Assembly (NCBI GenBank): GCA_964580305.1
Contig: CAZOKL010000088.1
Location: forward strand, 1-8,409
Source of the DNA: Phocaeicola_A sp964580305
GTDB lineage: Bacteria > Bacteroidota > Bacteroidia > Bacteroidales > Bacteroidaceae
DNA length: 8,409 nt
Reading direction: 5' to 3'
Part shown: positions 1 to 7,042 of the stretch, piece after piece
Layout: each line of letters begins with the position of its first letter
Numbering within the stretch: position 1 is the stretch's first letter
Program-made: the position numbers and the translations under genes
The notes under the pieces: model-generated
What the model saw: the letters and a program-made list of their open reading frames with translations, nothing else
What the model was told of the DNA's origin: nothing
Database searches by the model: none

Positions 1-136
1 ACTCAAACTTGAATCCCGTATTTCCCATTTACACAAAATATTTTATAGTGCCTTTTTTATATTCTTCACGAAATATCTCTATTTAAATGTTGGCTCTTTG
101 ACAGATGAGACATTTTGCAATTTTTTGTTTATCATT
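1..136. other. AT-rich flank downstream of the tricorn gene, no gene seen
   Basis: This stretch lies after the stop codon of the tricorn protease gene. It is AT-rich and has no open frame of useful length on either strand. I looked for a strong hairpin followed by a T-run for the minus-strand transcript and saw only a weak pair (AAATGT and ACATTT, about 19 bases apart), not enough to call a terminator. No TAnnTTTG box was found. It is probably the 3' untranslated end of the protease transcript plus spacer. Confidence 0.5.
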
Positions 137-3100
137 TTACTTTTTAGTTGGCAATTCTTTCAGCAGTGTGTCGACGGCGGCTTTCAGTTGGTCGTCTTCA
201 CCGCGGAGAGCTTTGGCTGGTTCGTTGTAAATTAACACGTCGGGGATCAGTTCGTAATTCTCGGCATAGTTGCCTTCCATGTCAACACAGCCCACTTGTG
301 GAATACCGAACACGAGGCTGGGGTCGATTTGTGTTTCCCACCAAACGGCTGTCATGGTTCCTGGCACAGGAGCACCTACAAGTTTGCCTATTTTCAGAGC
401 CTTGTATAATTGTGGAGTGCCATGGGCATTGCTGTAGTTATCTTCACCAACTAGCATGCATGAGGGTTTAGTCCATTGATTGAACGGGTCGCTACCGATG
501 TATTGACCTTGTGCTACAAAACGTTGGTATTCCTTGCCACTCAAAAGAATTATCAGGTCTTCGTGCAACCATCCGCCTCCATTGTGGCGCACGTCTACGA
601 CAACGGCTTCTTTATGACGATAACGTCCAAGTAATTCACTGTAAGTCTTGCGGAAGCTTTCGCTGTTCATTCCTTGGATGTGCACATACCCCAGACGTCC
701 GCCAGAGAGACGTTCTACTTCAGCACGGTTGCGCTCCACCCAACGATGGTAGAGCACATCGTACCACTGACTGGAATTGATGCCACGTACAGTTTCTTCA
801 AAGCGTTGTTTGTTTTCCGGGTTGTAGACTGTCAAGCGAATCTTTCGGCCAGCTTTACCTTCTAGCAAGGGATAATAGTCTTCTCCTTTCTTAATGTTTT
901 GACCGTCGATTTGTTCGATGATGCATCCTGCAGTAACCTTTGTCTGAATGATAGCTAACGGACTTTTTGCAGGGATTTCTTTCACTTTCAGTCCATCGCC
1001 GGTGTAGGTATCGTCATAGAATACGCCGAGGAATGCTGTGGGCATGGCGTTGTTTTGTCCGCTGTAGCGTGCGCCGGTATGCGAAGCGTTCAGCTCGCCC
1101 AGCATCTCGCTCAGCATTTCAGCAAAGTCATAGTTATTGTTGATGTGAGGGAGGAATTTCTCGTATATCCTTTTATATTTCTTCCAATCCACTCCGTGTA
1201 GATCTTTCACATAGAATTTGTCTTTCACTTGTTGCCAAGCATGTTCGAAGATATATTGGCGTTCTTCGTAAGGACGATAGTTAAAGAATGCTTCGAAATC
1301 AATGAGCGTGGTGTGTCCGTTTGTAACGTCAACTTTACGCATGTTACCCCGTCCGCAGACGAAAATAGTGCCATTTTGAGCTTGAATCAATGTACCTTCA
1401 CCAATACCTTTAGCCAAAATACGTGTACTATTTTCCTTTAAGTCATGTACCCATAGGTCTTGTGTCCCTTCGAAGGAAGCCATGTAGTAAAGCTTGCTTC
1501 CATCTTTGGAGAGAAGAGCATCACCGAGGCGTGAAGAATTCACTGTGAGGCGTACGACACGGTCTCGACAATTATCCAAGTCGAATGTGAGGAGCTTCTC
1601 TTCTTCTTTTTCTGCCTTATTTTTCTCTTTTTTCTTTTTATCCTTTTTGTCGGGTTCCTCTTTTTCCTCTTTCTCTTTTTTTTCTTTCTCTGCAGCTTCG
1701 AAAAGAGTCAAATCTTCTTTGTTCATTCGGAATTTCTCGTAAGCTTCCAAATCGAAAAACATGATATAGATGTCACTTTCAGCTCCCCAGCTACCGTGAC
1801 TGCGATATCCAGCGCGGTCACTATCCCATATCATGGCTTTGCCGTCAAGCACCCATTTAGCATGTCCGTCGTTATATCCGCTCTGAGTAAGGTTGTGCAT
1901 TTCACCTTTACCGTCGGCTTTCAGTAAAACGACGTCTATGTTGTTCCAGCCGCCGATGCCAATGAAGTCAGACAGAATCCATTTGCTATCAGGACTCCAT
2001 TGAAACCATTGGTCACCGTCAGAATAAGAGTATTGGTATTTTTTGTCCATAACGGTGCGTGTAACGCGACTTTTCAGGTTGATGACACGAATGGCTGTAC
2101 GGTCTTCTAAAAAGGCCACTTCCTTGCCATCTGGACTATATTGAGGAAGGAAAGATGTCTTGTTCGATTTAGTCAGTCGCTCCTCTTTTATATCTGTAGC
2201 ATAGGTAAATTGCTTTTCGTCTTCGTTAACCAAGGAGGCTTGATAGATTTGCCACAGACCGTCACGTTCTGAAGCGTAGACCAAGCTGCGACCGTCAGGA
2301 GAGAAGTTTATGTTACGCTCCTGTTCAGGAGTATTGGTTATCTGTTTGGTGGTTTTATAGTCGACAGAAGTGACGTAGACATCGCCACGCACGATGAAAG
2401 CCACTTCTTTACCGTTGGGTGATACGGACATCTCGCGTGCGCCGTTTTGCAGTATCTGGCGGATTTCATCACGGTCACTTCGGTCAGCGAGGATGCTGAT
2501 GGACACCTTCTTAGGTTGCTGACCAGGAACAAGCGTATAGATTTCGCCGTCATAGCTATAGCACAATGTACCATTGTCAGCCACGGAAAGGAAGCGTACC
2601 GGGTTGACTGTGTGTTTTGTAAGTTGCGTGGATGAGGCATTTCCCAATTGTCGTCTGAAGACATTGAACGTACCCTTTTCTTCGCTCAGATAATAGAACG
2701 ATTCACCATCAGGAGCCCAAACAGGGTTGCGGTCTTCTCCACGGAAAGAGGTCAGCTTGACATAACTATTTGGTTCGCCCGGTGTGAACATCCAAATGTC
2801 ACGTGTGATGGACGACACATGATGCTTACGCCAAGAGTCTTCATATCCTTTCTTGTCCTGATAGAGCCATTGTTTTCCGTCCTTACGTATAGAGATGTGT
2901 TCCATGGGCATAGATGACACCATAACTGGACGTCCTCCTTTTATACTTACCTCGTACACTTGGCTGAAAGTTGAAGAAGGGAATTGTATGTCCTCGGCCG
3001 ATGGTTGGATAGATGCACGAAACAACACATGTTCATTGTCTTTGAATGTAATGGGAGTTTCGCTGCCCGAATGAGTGGTCAATCGCTTGGGTATTCCTCC

Positions 3101-3388
3101 TTCGCGCCCTACAATGTAGACGTCCAAACTCCCTAGTCTGTCAGAGGCAAAGGCAATGTGTTTACTGTCTGGACTCCATATAGGAGCTGTGTCATAAGCC
3201 GGGTTGGTTGTTAATTGGGTGGCTCTTCCACCATTGAGTGGGACGGTGTATATATCTCCTTTATAGGTAAATGCGATTGTTGTACCATCGGGAGAAATCG
3301 CACAATGCCTCATCCATAAAGGCACTTCTTGCGCCAGAGTCCACCCTGTCAAGAGGAATGCGGCTGCGCTAAAGAAAATTTTCTTCAT
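137..3388 (-). CDS. Exported tricorn-type serine protease (S41 family, double beta-propeller, PDZ)
   Basis: This 1083-residue protein is a tricorn protease homologue, about the size of the Thermoplasma enzyme. Residues 1-19 form a signal peptide (MKK, a hydrophobic core, then TLA before QE), so unlike the cytosolic archaeal enzyme it should act in the periplasm or envelope. Two beta-propellers follow, at about 25-300 and 310-700, with repeated TolB/PD40-type blade motifs such as ISPDG, WSPDS, WAPDG, VSPNG, FSPDG and YSPDG. A helical C1-like segment spans about 705-775, a PDZ domain about 785-870 (AFLGVF to RLTVYN), and the S41 core about 890-1060. Likely catalytic residues by family analogy are Ser769-His770 (NASHTG), nucleophile Ser986 (NYSNAH), oxyanion glycines in HNGGG (935-939) and Glu1043 (YAEN). 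Asn987 stands where archaeal tricorn has Asp after the nucleophile. Residues 567-598 are almost all Lys/Glu/Asp and interrupt the second propeller. Family members cut peptides; the substrate here is unknown. It appears to be monocistronic. Confidence 0.93.
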   Translation of the reverse strand: MKKIFFSAAAFLLTGWTLAQEVPLWMRHCAISPDGTTIAFTYKGDIYTVPLNGGRATQLTTNPAYDTAPIWSPDSKHIAFASDRLGSLDVYIVGREGGIPKRLTTHSGSETPITFKDNEHVLFRASIQPSAEDIQFPSSTFSQVYEVSIKGGRPVMVSSMPMEHISIRKDGKQWLYQDKKGYEDSWRKHHVSSITRDIWMFTPGEPNSYVKLTSFRGEDRNPVWAPDGESFYYLSEEKGTFNVFRRQLGNASSTQLTKHTVNPVRFLSVADNGTLCYSYDGEIYTLVPGQQPKKVSISILADRSDRDEIRQILQNGAREMSVSPNGKEVAFIVRGDVYVTSVDYKTTKQITNTPEQERNINFSPDGRSLVYASERDGLWQIYQASLVNEDEKQFTYATDIKEERLTKSNKTSFLPQYSPDGKEVAFLEDRTAIRVINLKSRVTRTVMDKKYQYSYSDGDQWFQWSPDSKWILSDFIGIGGWNNIDVVLLKADGKGEMHNLTQSGYNDGHAKWVLDGKAMIWDSDRAGYRSHGSWGAESDIYIMFFDLEAYEKFRMNKEDLTLFEAAEKEKKEKEEKEEPDKKDKKKKEKNKAEKEEEKLLTFDLDNCRDRVVRLTVNSSRLGDALLSKDGSKLYYMASFEGTQDLWVHDLKENSTRILAKGIGEGTLIQAQNGTIFVCGRGNMRKVDVTNGHTTLIDFEAFFNYRPYEERQYIFEHAWQQVKDKFYVKDLHGVDWKKYKRIYEKFLPHINNNYDFAEMLSEMLGELNASHTGARYSGQNNAMPTAFLGVFYDDTYTGDGLKVKEIPAKSPLAIIQTKVTAGCIIEQIDGQNIKKGEDYYPLLEGKAGRKIRLTVYNPENKQRFEETVRGINSSQWYDVLYHRWVERNRAEVERLSGGRLGYVHIQGMNSESFRKTYSELLGRYRHKEAVVVDVRHNGGGWLHEDLIILLSGKEYQRFVAQGQYIGSDPFNQWTKPSCMLVGEDNYSNAHGTPQLYKALKIGKLVGAPVPGTMTAVWWETQIDPSLVFGIPQVGCVDMEGNYAENYELIPDVLIYNEPAKALRGEDDQLKAAVDTLLKELPTKK

Positions 3389-3430
3389 TAGAAAATCAAG
3401 ATTAAAATGTTATTGATAATAGTCCTATTG

Positions 3431-3461
3431 CAAAAATAGTGAACTCATTTCTAACGATAAA
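3431..3461 (-). promoter_or_regulatory. Putative promoter of the tricorn protease gene
   Basis: On the minus strand TATTTTTG (3438 to 3431) matches the Bacteroidota -7 consensus TAnnTTTG exactly. TTTA (3461 to 3458), 19 bases upstream, is one base off the -33 box TTTG. The -7 box begins about 43 bases before the ATG at 3388, giving a predicted leader of roughly 35 bases. The -33 box overlaps the outer edge of the hairpin at 3460-3507. This is a motif match only; no start site has been measured. Confidence 0.55.
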
Positions 3462-3507
3462 GCGCGGATTGCACTTTTAATATCTAAGGTATGTGCAATT
3501 CGCGCTT
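3460..3507 (-). terminator. Long inverted repeat, likely terminator of the DUF5606 gene
   Basis: GCGCGGATTGCAC (3462-3474) pairs with GTGCAATTCGCGC (3493-3505). The 13-base-pair stem has one mismatch by DNA (G opposite T), and two flanking A-T pairs extend it to 15. The loop is 18 bases. For minus-strand transcription it lies about 32 bases after the stop codon of the DUF5606 gene. The tract after the stem (TTTATCGTT) is only weakly T-rich, so termination may be partial. It sits directly upstream of the tricorn promoter and could instead be an operator or RNA-processing hairpin. Confidence 0.6.
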
Positions 3508-3539
3508 ATAGAATAAAATTTAATTCCTATAATATGGTT

Positions 3540-3977
3540 TTATGCTTCTTTCTCTGCTTCATCATTATTATTATTGGAAACAGATTCTTCAAATTCCGTT
3601 ATGCCAGCATTTATCAAGATGTTATACCATTGGATTAGTTTTTTGATGTCTCTAGCGTATACACGGTCTCGGTCAAAGTTTGGAAGCACTTGAGCAAAGA
3701 ACTCTTGCAATTCAGCCAGACTAGCCTTTTTATAGTCAAATAACACGGGGACGCCGTTTTCTTTTGTCTTGAGGGTAGATAATACCTGACTCAAGGGAAC
3801 ATCGTTTTCATCCGTGTACATGGAAATGTCACCTAAAGATATAACTTTGTCATTGGCATATACCGGAATGCGTTTTTTAGTAGCATCGAGCGATTCTACG
3901 ATCAACATATTTCTTCCTTGTGAAAGCAATCGGTATAGTCCGGGTTTGCCTGCAATAGATAAGATGGTTTTCAGCAT
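3540..3977 (-). CDS. DUF5606-family protein, function unknown
   Basis: This 145-residue soluble protein opens with MLKTILSIAGKPGLYRL and continues with IVESL, ISLGDISMYT and VPLSQVL, a pattern I recognise from the Bacteroidota-restricted DUF5606 family. The family has no established function that I know of. The fold looks mixed: a beta-rich N-terminal part (residues 1-60) followed by helical segments (about 85-130). The tail (about 132-145) is low-complexity, with a four-Asn run followed by acidic residues and lysine. No signal peptide or membrane segment is visible. The reading frame is open upstream to an ATG at 4031, but that would add a non-family stretch and place the start upstream of a likely promoter (-7 box at 4021-4028), so the ATG at 3977 is preferred. 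It follows coaE after 82 bases and is closed by a hairpin at 3460-3507. Confidence 0.85.
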   Translation of the reverse strand: MLKTILSIAGKPGLYRLLSQGRNMLIVESLDATKKRIPVYANDKVISLGDISMYTDENDVPLSQVLSTLKTKENGVPVLFDYKKASLAELQEFFAQVLPNFDRDRVYARDIKKLIQWYNILINAGITEFEESVSNNNNDEAEKEA

Positions 3978-4014
3978 AAGTTTATATATTTTATATGTAA
4001 GTTCTTTTTGTAAA

Positions 4015-4037
4015 GACAGACAAAGATACAATCTGTC
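4015..4037. repeat. Short inverted repeat enclosing the -7 box of the DUF5606 gene
   Basis: GACAGA (4015-4020) and TCTGTC (4032-4037) form a perfect 6-base dyad with an 11-base spacer. The spacer contains the putative -7 box at 4021-4028. It could be an operator, or a weak hairpin after coaE; the arms are short enough to be chance. Confidence 0.3.
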
Positions 4038-4052
4038 AGCAAAAGGAACAAT
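4021..4052 (-). promoter_or_regulatory. Putative promoter of the DUF5606 gene
   Basis: On the minus strand TATCTTTG (4028 to 4021) fits TAnnTTTG exactly. ATTG (4052 to 4049), 20 bases further upstream, differs from the -33 box TTTG by one base. The -7 box begins about 44 bases before the ATG at 3977, nearly the same spacing as at the tricorn gene. It would let this gene be expressed independently of the nusB-coaE block and argues against the upstream ATG at 4031. Confidence 0.5.
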
Positions 4053-4059
4053 CTTATTG

Positions 4060-4647
4060 TTATGAAATCTGCAGTTGCTGTAATATTTCCGTAATTTGTG
4101 GAAGCAGAAGAGTCTCTTCGTCGTTTAGAACAACGAAGTCGGCTCTGCCGATCAACTGGATGTCATCCCATTGATGCTTGATGCGTTTTCTGATCTGTTC
4201 TTCTTGTGTTGAATCTCGTTTCACGGCACGTCTCAACCGCAGTTCTAATGGAGCGGTGACAAGCAGGACTTTGTCAACGACAATTTCAAACCCGGATTCA
4301 TAGAGAATAGCACATTCCATACCCACCAAAGGAAAAGTTTTATGGTGTTCGGCCCATTGAAGAAAGTCTGTCTTCACACGCGGATGTACAATAGAATTTA
4401 CTTTTATTAAATTATCAGGATTCCCAAAAATGAAGTTGGCAAGTAGTGAGCGGTTGAGCGAGAGGTCTGCTTGGTAGACTTCATTACCCACCAAAGTGCA
4501 AAGCTCATGCCGGATAATTGGATCTTCAATCATCAGACGTTTAGCTTCGTCATCAGTTAGATATACAGGGATGTCCATCATCCGAAATAATCGAGAAACG
4601 ACTGATTTCCCGCTACCAATTCCTCCTGTAATTCCCAATTTGATCAT
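4060..4647 (-). CDS. coaE: Dephospho-CoA kinase
   Basis: CoaE phosphorylates the 3'-hydroxyl of dephospho-CoA with ATP, the last step of coenzyme A synthesis, in the cytoplasm. The 195-residue length is normal for the family. The P-loop GGIGSGKS is at residues 8-15 (Lys14 and Ser15 for ATP and magnesium). TDDEAKRL (31-38) corresponds to the conserved acidic substrate-site motif, IVHPRV (86-91) to the family's HP motif, and the ILYESGF segment (114-120) to the conserved Leu-x-Glu region. The lid helix is APLELRLRRAVKRD (132-145), and the late motif ADFVVLND (169-176) matches the family's C-terminal aDfvI-N pattern. The ATG at 4647 overlaps the stop of the ybbR-domain gene by 4 bases (ATGA), indicating translational coupling. 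No key residue appears to be missing. Confidence 0.96.
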   Translation of the reverse strand: MIKLGITGGIGSGKSVVSRLFRMMDIPVYLTDDEAKRLMIEDPIIRHELCTLVGNEVYQADLSLNRSLLANFIFGNPDNLIKVNSIVHPRVKTDFLQWAEHHKTFPLVGMECAILYESGFEIVVDKVLLVTAPLELRLRRAVKRDSTQEEQIRKRIKHQWDDIQLIGRADFVVLNDEETLLLPQITEILQQLQIS

Positions 4648-5660
4648 GGATTATTGTAAGTACTTATTTGCTCAATGATAAAATCTACCTCGGGTGGATC
4701 GATACGTATGTAGTTGATATTCTCAGGAGCTGACTTCAGTTTTACTTTATATTTGTCAGAACTGCATTTCAGCAATTCGTCATATGTGACTGTAATGAGA
4801 AAATCTTTTTCTGTAATATTTTTAAAACGAGCCAGTCCTACTTGGAAAGTTAGGGACACTTTAGAGGGAAATGTCTTTAAAATTTTTTCTGGCGGGAAAT
4901 TAATGGCACGAATAGGGACATCTACTTTCTTTTCTGTATACATATCTGCACAGATTTGCACATCAACTTTATCAGGGACAAATTTGGTCCCTTGTACAGC
5001 AATCAGTTGCTCGGTACGTCGTATAGTGTCTGATATCTGTATGCATGTGAAACTATTTGTATAGGCAGCTGTGAGTGTATCTAAAATCTCTTGGGGGGCA
5101 TATACTAATATGGAATCTGGGCAGACTTGAATGTTGGAGACGTAGTATTGTTTTTCGGTCTCTACATGGCTTTGAACCACAACGGGGATTTTCTTTGCCT
5201 TACCTTGTGTGTAAACAATGTCGAATATCTCTGGTTTGATAGTGTTAATTTGTGTCGTCGTCATCAGTTGTGAAGCTATGTCTTTTTGATAAGTAGATGT
5301 TTCGATGTGAATTATATTCTTTTCGTTCTTCAAACCATTAAAATCCAACGTAATAGGATAAAACGAACGTCCCATCATATAATTAAAAAGTACAGTTCCA
5401 CGATCCTTGACTTGTACATGTATTTTCTCCGGAGGAAGCATTGTCATAACTACATTGGGAGGAACATTTTTCAAACGAACAGGAATCGATAATTCTGTTT
5501 CATAGGTGTCGTTTAACTTTTGTAACATCCAAAAGAAAAAAGCGACAACCAAGAAGAATAAAAAAATCAGAAACTCTCTGTTTCTCGGACCTAGCAGAAA
5601 GTTTCTGATCGAACGTAACGTCCTTTGAACAAGAACTTTTAAATCTCTCCTCGCGGACAT
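4644..5660 (-). CDS. YbbR-domain single-pass membrane protein
   Basis: This 338-residue protein has a basic cytoplasmic N-terminus (residues 1-28, rich in Arg/Lys), one membrane helix at about 29-46 (FLIFLFFLVVAFFFWML), and a large extracytoplasmic beta-rich region. That region reads as about three YbbR-like segments, at roughly 52-150, 154-240 and 243-335, with the recurring pattern of a short polar strand, V-P or I-P, then PE/PD-K-I/V strands (for example VPPNV, PPEKIHVQV, CPDSILVYAP, PPEKILKTF). In Firmicutes, YbbR-domain CdaR regulates the diadenylate cyclase CdaA; no cyclase is seen in this window, so that role cannot be carried over. It lies 19 bases after yajC and overlaps coaE by 4 bases, so it is probably co-transcribed with both. 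A role at the membrane alongside the Sec machinery is inference from position only. Confidence 0.85.
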   Translation of the reverse strand: MSARRDLKVLVQRTLRSIRNFLLGPRNREFLIFLFFLVVAFFFWMLQKLNDTYETELSIPVRLKNVPPNVVMTMLPPEKIHVQVKDRGTVLFNYMMGRSFYPITLDFNGLKNEKNIIHIETSTYQKDIASQLMTTTQINTIKPEIFDIVYTQGKAKKIPVVVQSHVETEKQYYVSNIQVCPDSILVYAPQEILDTLTAAYTNSFTCIQISDTIRRTEQLIAVQGTKFVPDKVDVQICADMYTEKKVDVPIRAINFPPEKILKTFPSKVSLTFQVGLARFKNITEKDFLITVTYDELLKCSSDKYKVKLKSAPENINYIRIDPPEVDFIIEQISTYNNP

Positions 5661-5679
5661 TGATATGTCTGATTAAAAT

Positions 5680-5991
5680 CTATTTTGCTGCATTTTGGGT
5701 CGAAGCCACGTCTGCAAAGATTGAATTGCGGTCAATGCGAATCTTTACACCTGCAGCAATCTCCAATACAACAACATTATCTTCTAGTTCTTTGATTTTT
5801 CCGTAAATACCTCCAGCAGTTACGACCGACTGTCCAACCTCCAGATTCTTACGAAAGTTCATTATTTCTTTTTGTTTCTTGTTCTGGGGACGAATCATGA
5901 AAAAATACATAATCGCGAAAATGGCCACCATCATGATGACAAATGATAAACTACCTCCACTTCCTTGCAATAATACAGTCATCAGGTTCAT
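5680..5991 (-). CDS. yajC: Sec translocase accessory subunit YajC
   Basis: YajC is a small inner-membrane protein that associates with SecDF in Sec-dependent export. At 103 residues it has the usual length. After a short N-terminus there is one membrane helix at about 16-33, followed by the family signature FMIRPQNKKQKE (31-42), then FRKNLEVGQSVVTAGGIYGK (46-65) and the strand segment GVKIRIDRNSI (81-91). The ATG at 5991 is used; an ATG three codons later (Met4) is an alternative that does not change the domain. It follows nusB after 58 bases and precedes the ybbR-domain gene by 19. Confidence 0.95.
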   Translation of the reverse strand: MNLMTVLLQGSGGSLSFVIMMVAIFAIMYFFMIRPQNKKQKEIMNFRKNLEVGQSVVTAGGIYGKIKELEDNVVVLEIAAGVKIRIDRNSIFADVASTQNAAK

Positions 5992-6039
5992 AATGTTCTT
6001 ACTTTGTGAGAATTAAAAATCTATTAATAATATGTCGGA

Positions 6040-6047
6040 CAAATATA
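6040..6047 (-). promoter_or_regulatory. Possible internal -7 box upstream of yajC
   Basis: On the minus strand TATATTTG fits TAnnTTTG and begins about 49 bases before the yajC ATG, a spacing close to that of the other putative promoters in the window. No -33-like TTTG was found about 19-21 bases upstream, inside the end of nusB, and the region is AT-rich, so a chance match is quite possible. Confidence 0.28.
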
Positions 6048-6049
6048 TA

Positions 6050-6976
6050 TTAATTCTTTGTTAGCTTATTCTCTTTTTTTAATTGATTAACAATTGCATC
6101 TAACATTCCATTGATAAAGCTAGGGCTTTTGGGAGTGCTATACAGTTTGGCTAATTCCACATACTCATTCAGTGAGACACTTATAGGTATGTTGGGAAAA
6201 CTCAAAATTTCAGCCAGAGCGATCTGCATAATGATTAAATCCATGAAAGCAATGCGTTCTAAGCTCCAATTGCGCGTGTTTTCCATCACGAGATGACGAA
6301 AATAGTCTGCATTCAGTATGGTGCGACGAAACAGACGACGAGCAAATTCTTTGTCTTCTTCATCTTTATATTCTGGTAGAAGATGTTGTTTGACTCCAAG
6401 TTTAACGTCAAAGCGTTTGATGGTTTTCAAAACGAATGTATCCACGATTTCCTTATCATCATTCCAATACAAGCTCTGTTCTTCAAGTAAGGCGTCAAGT
6501 CCTGGATTATTAAATACAAACGTCTTATATAGTTTACGCCACAGTTCACGGTCACTTTCATAAGAACGATAGGGGTCTGCCATATAATTTTTATAATATT
6601 CGCTTGCTTGTATATTCTCGAAAAGAGATTTTATGAATTCTTCATCGTTGCTCCATGTCTTCTTCTGATTCTCAACGAAAGCTTTCAACTGTTCGTTACA
6701 TTCAAGTTGGGCTACAAATCGATTTTCTATAAATTTCATATTGGGATTCAGTTCCTCGGGTGTAGGGCGTAATTTGTTTTTCCCGGCAATAATACGCTTT
6801 TCTGCGTATTTTGTCACTTCGACTATAAGAAGCAACAAATAATTATATAAATCGTAGGCTTTATTCAAGCTGAAAAATAATTCTTTCTCGGCAGTGTCCA
6901 GGTTCTTTCCTCCATTTTGATAATAAGCATAGACTATCTGTACAACTTTCAAACGAATAAGTTCTCTGTTAATCAT
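6050..6976 (-). CDS. nusB: Transcription antitermination factor NusB, long Bacteroidota form
   Basis: NusB binds NusE (S10) and boxA RNA to form the antitermination complex used on rRNA operons. The C-terminal part is clear: NWSLERIAFMDLIIMQIALA (236-255), IPISVSLNEYVELAKLYS (263-280) and SPSFINGMLDAI (284-295) match the end of the NusB fold. The start, INRELIRLKVVQIVYAYYQ (2-20), resembles the usual first NusB helix. Between them lie about 190 mostly helical, charged residues, making 308 residues against about 140 in Escherichia coli. The long form is, to my knowledge, usual in Bacteroidota. The frame is open to an ATG at 7060, but that start lies upstream of a good promoter match (7010-7042) and adds a stretch unlike NusB, so the ATG at 6976 is chosen. 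It heads the nusB-yajC-ybbR-coaE block. Confidence 0.92.
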   Translation of the reverse strand: MINRELIRLKVVQIVYAYYQNGGKNLDTAEKELFFSLNKAYDLYNYLLLLIVEVTKYAEKRIIAGKNKLRPTPEELNPNMKFIENRFVAQLECNEQLKAFVENQKKTWSNDEEFIKSLFENIQASEYYKNYMADPYRSYESDRELWRKLYKTFVFNNPGLDALLEEQSLYWNDDKEIVDTFVLKTIKRFDVKLGVKQHLLPEYKDEEDKEFARRLFRRTILNADYFRHLVMENTRNWSLERIAFMDLIIMQIALAEILSFPNIPISVSLNEYVELAKLYSTPKSPSFINGMLDAIVNQLKKENKLTKN

Positions 6977-7009
6977 AACTATATATTTACTGTAGCATAA
7001 TAAGGCTTG

Positions 7010-7042
7010 CAAATTTAGGGAAAATATTCTAATATATGCAAT
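7010..7042 (-). promoter_or_regulatory. Putative promoter of the nusB-yajC-ybbR-coaE block
   Basis: On the minus strand TAAATTTG (7017 to 7010) fits the -7 consensus TAnnTTTG. ATTG (7042 to 7039), 21 bases upstream, is one base off the -33 box TTTG. The -7 box begins 34 bases before the preferred nusB ATG, giving a predicted leader of about 25-30 bases. It is the only convincing promoter-like site found ahead of the block. Confidence 0.5.

Noticed and set aside
2338..2664. 108-codon minus-strand frame inside the tricorn gene
   Set aside because: It is out of frame within the second-propeller coding sequence and has no recognisable domain or start context.
148..2917. Plus-strand open frames opposite the tricorn gene (for example 148-471, 511-780, 1494-1742, 2648-2917)
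   Set aside because: They lie fully antisense to a well-supported domain protein, have Cys/Ser/Arg-rich low-quality translations, and the one at 1494-1742 is a Ser/Phe run that merely mirrors the Lys/Glu codons.
3978..4031. N-terminal extension of the DUF5606 protein from the ATG at 4031
   Set aside because: It would start upstream of the putative -7 box and adds residues not resembling the family, whose proteins begin near the LSIAGKPG motif.
3814..6563. Plus-strand open frames opposite DUF5606, coaE, ybbR and nusB
   Set aside because: All are antisense shadows of recognised genes with no family resemblance of their own.
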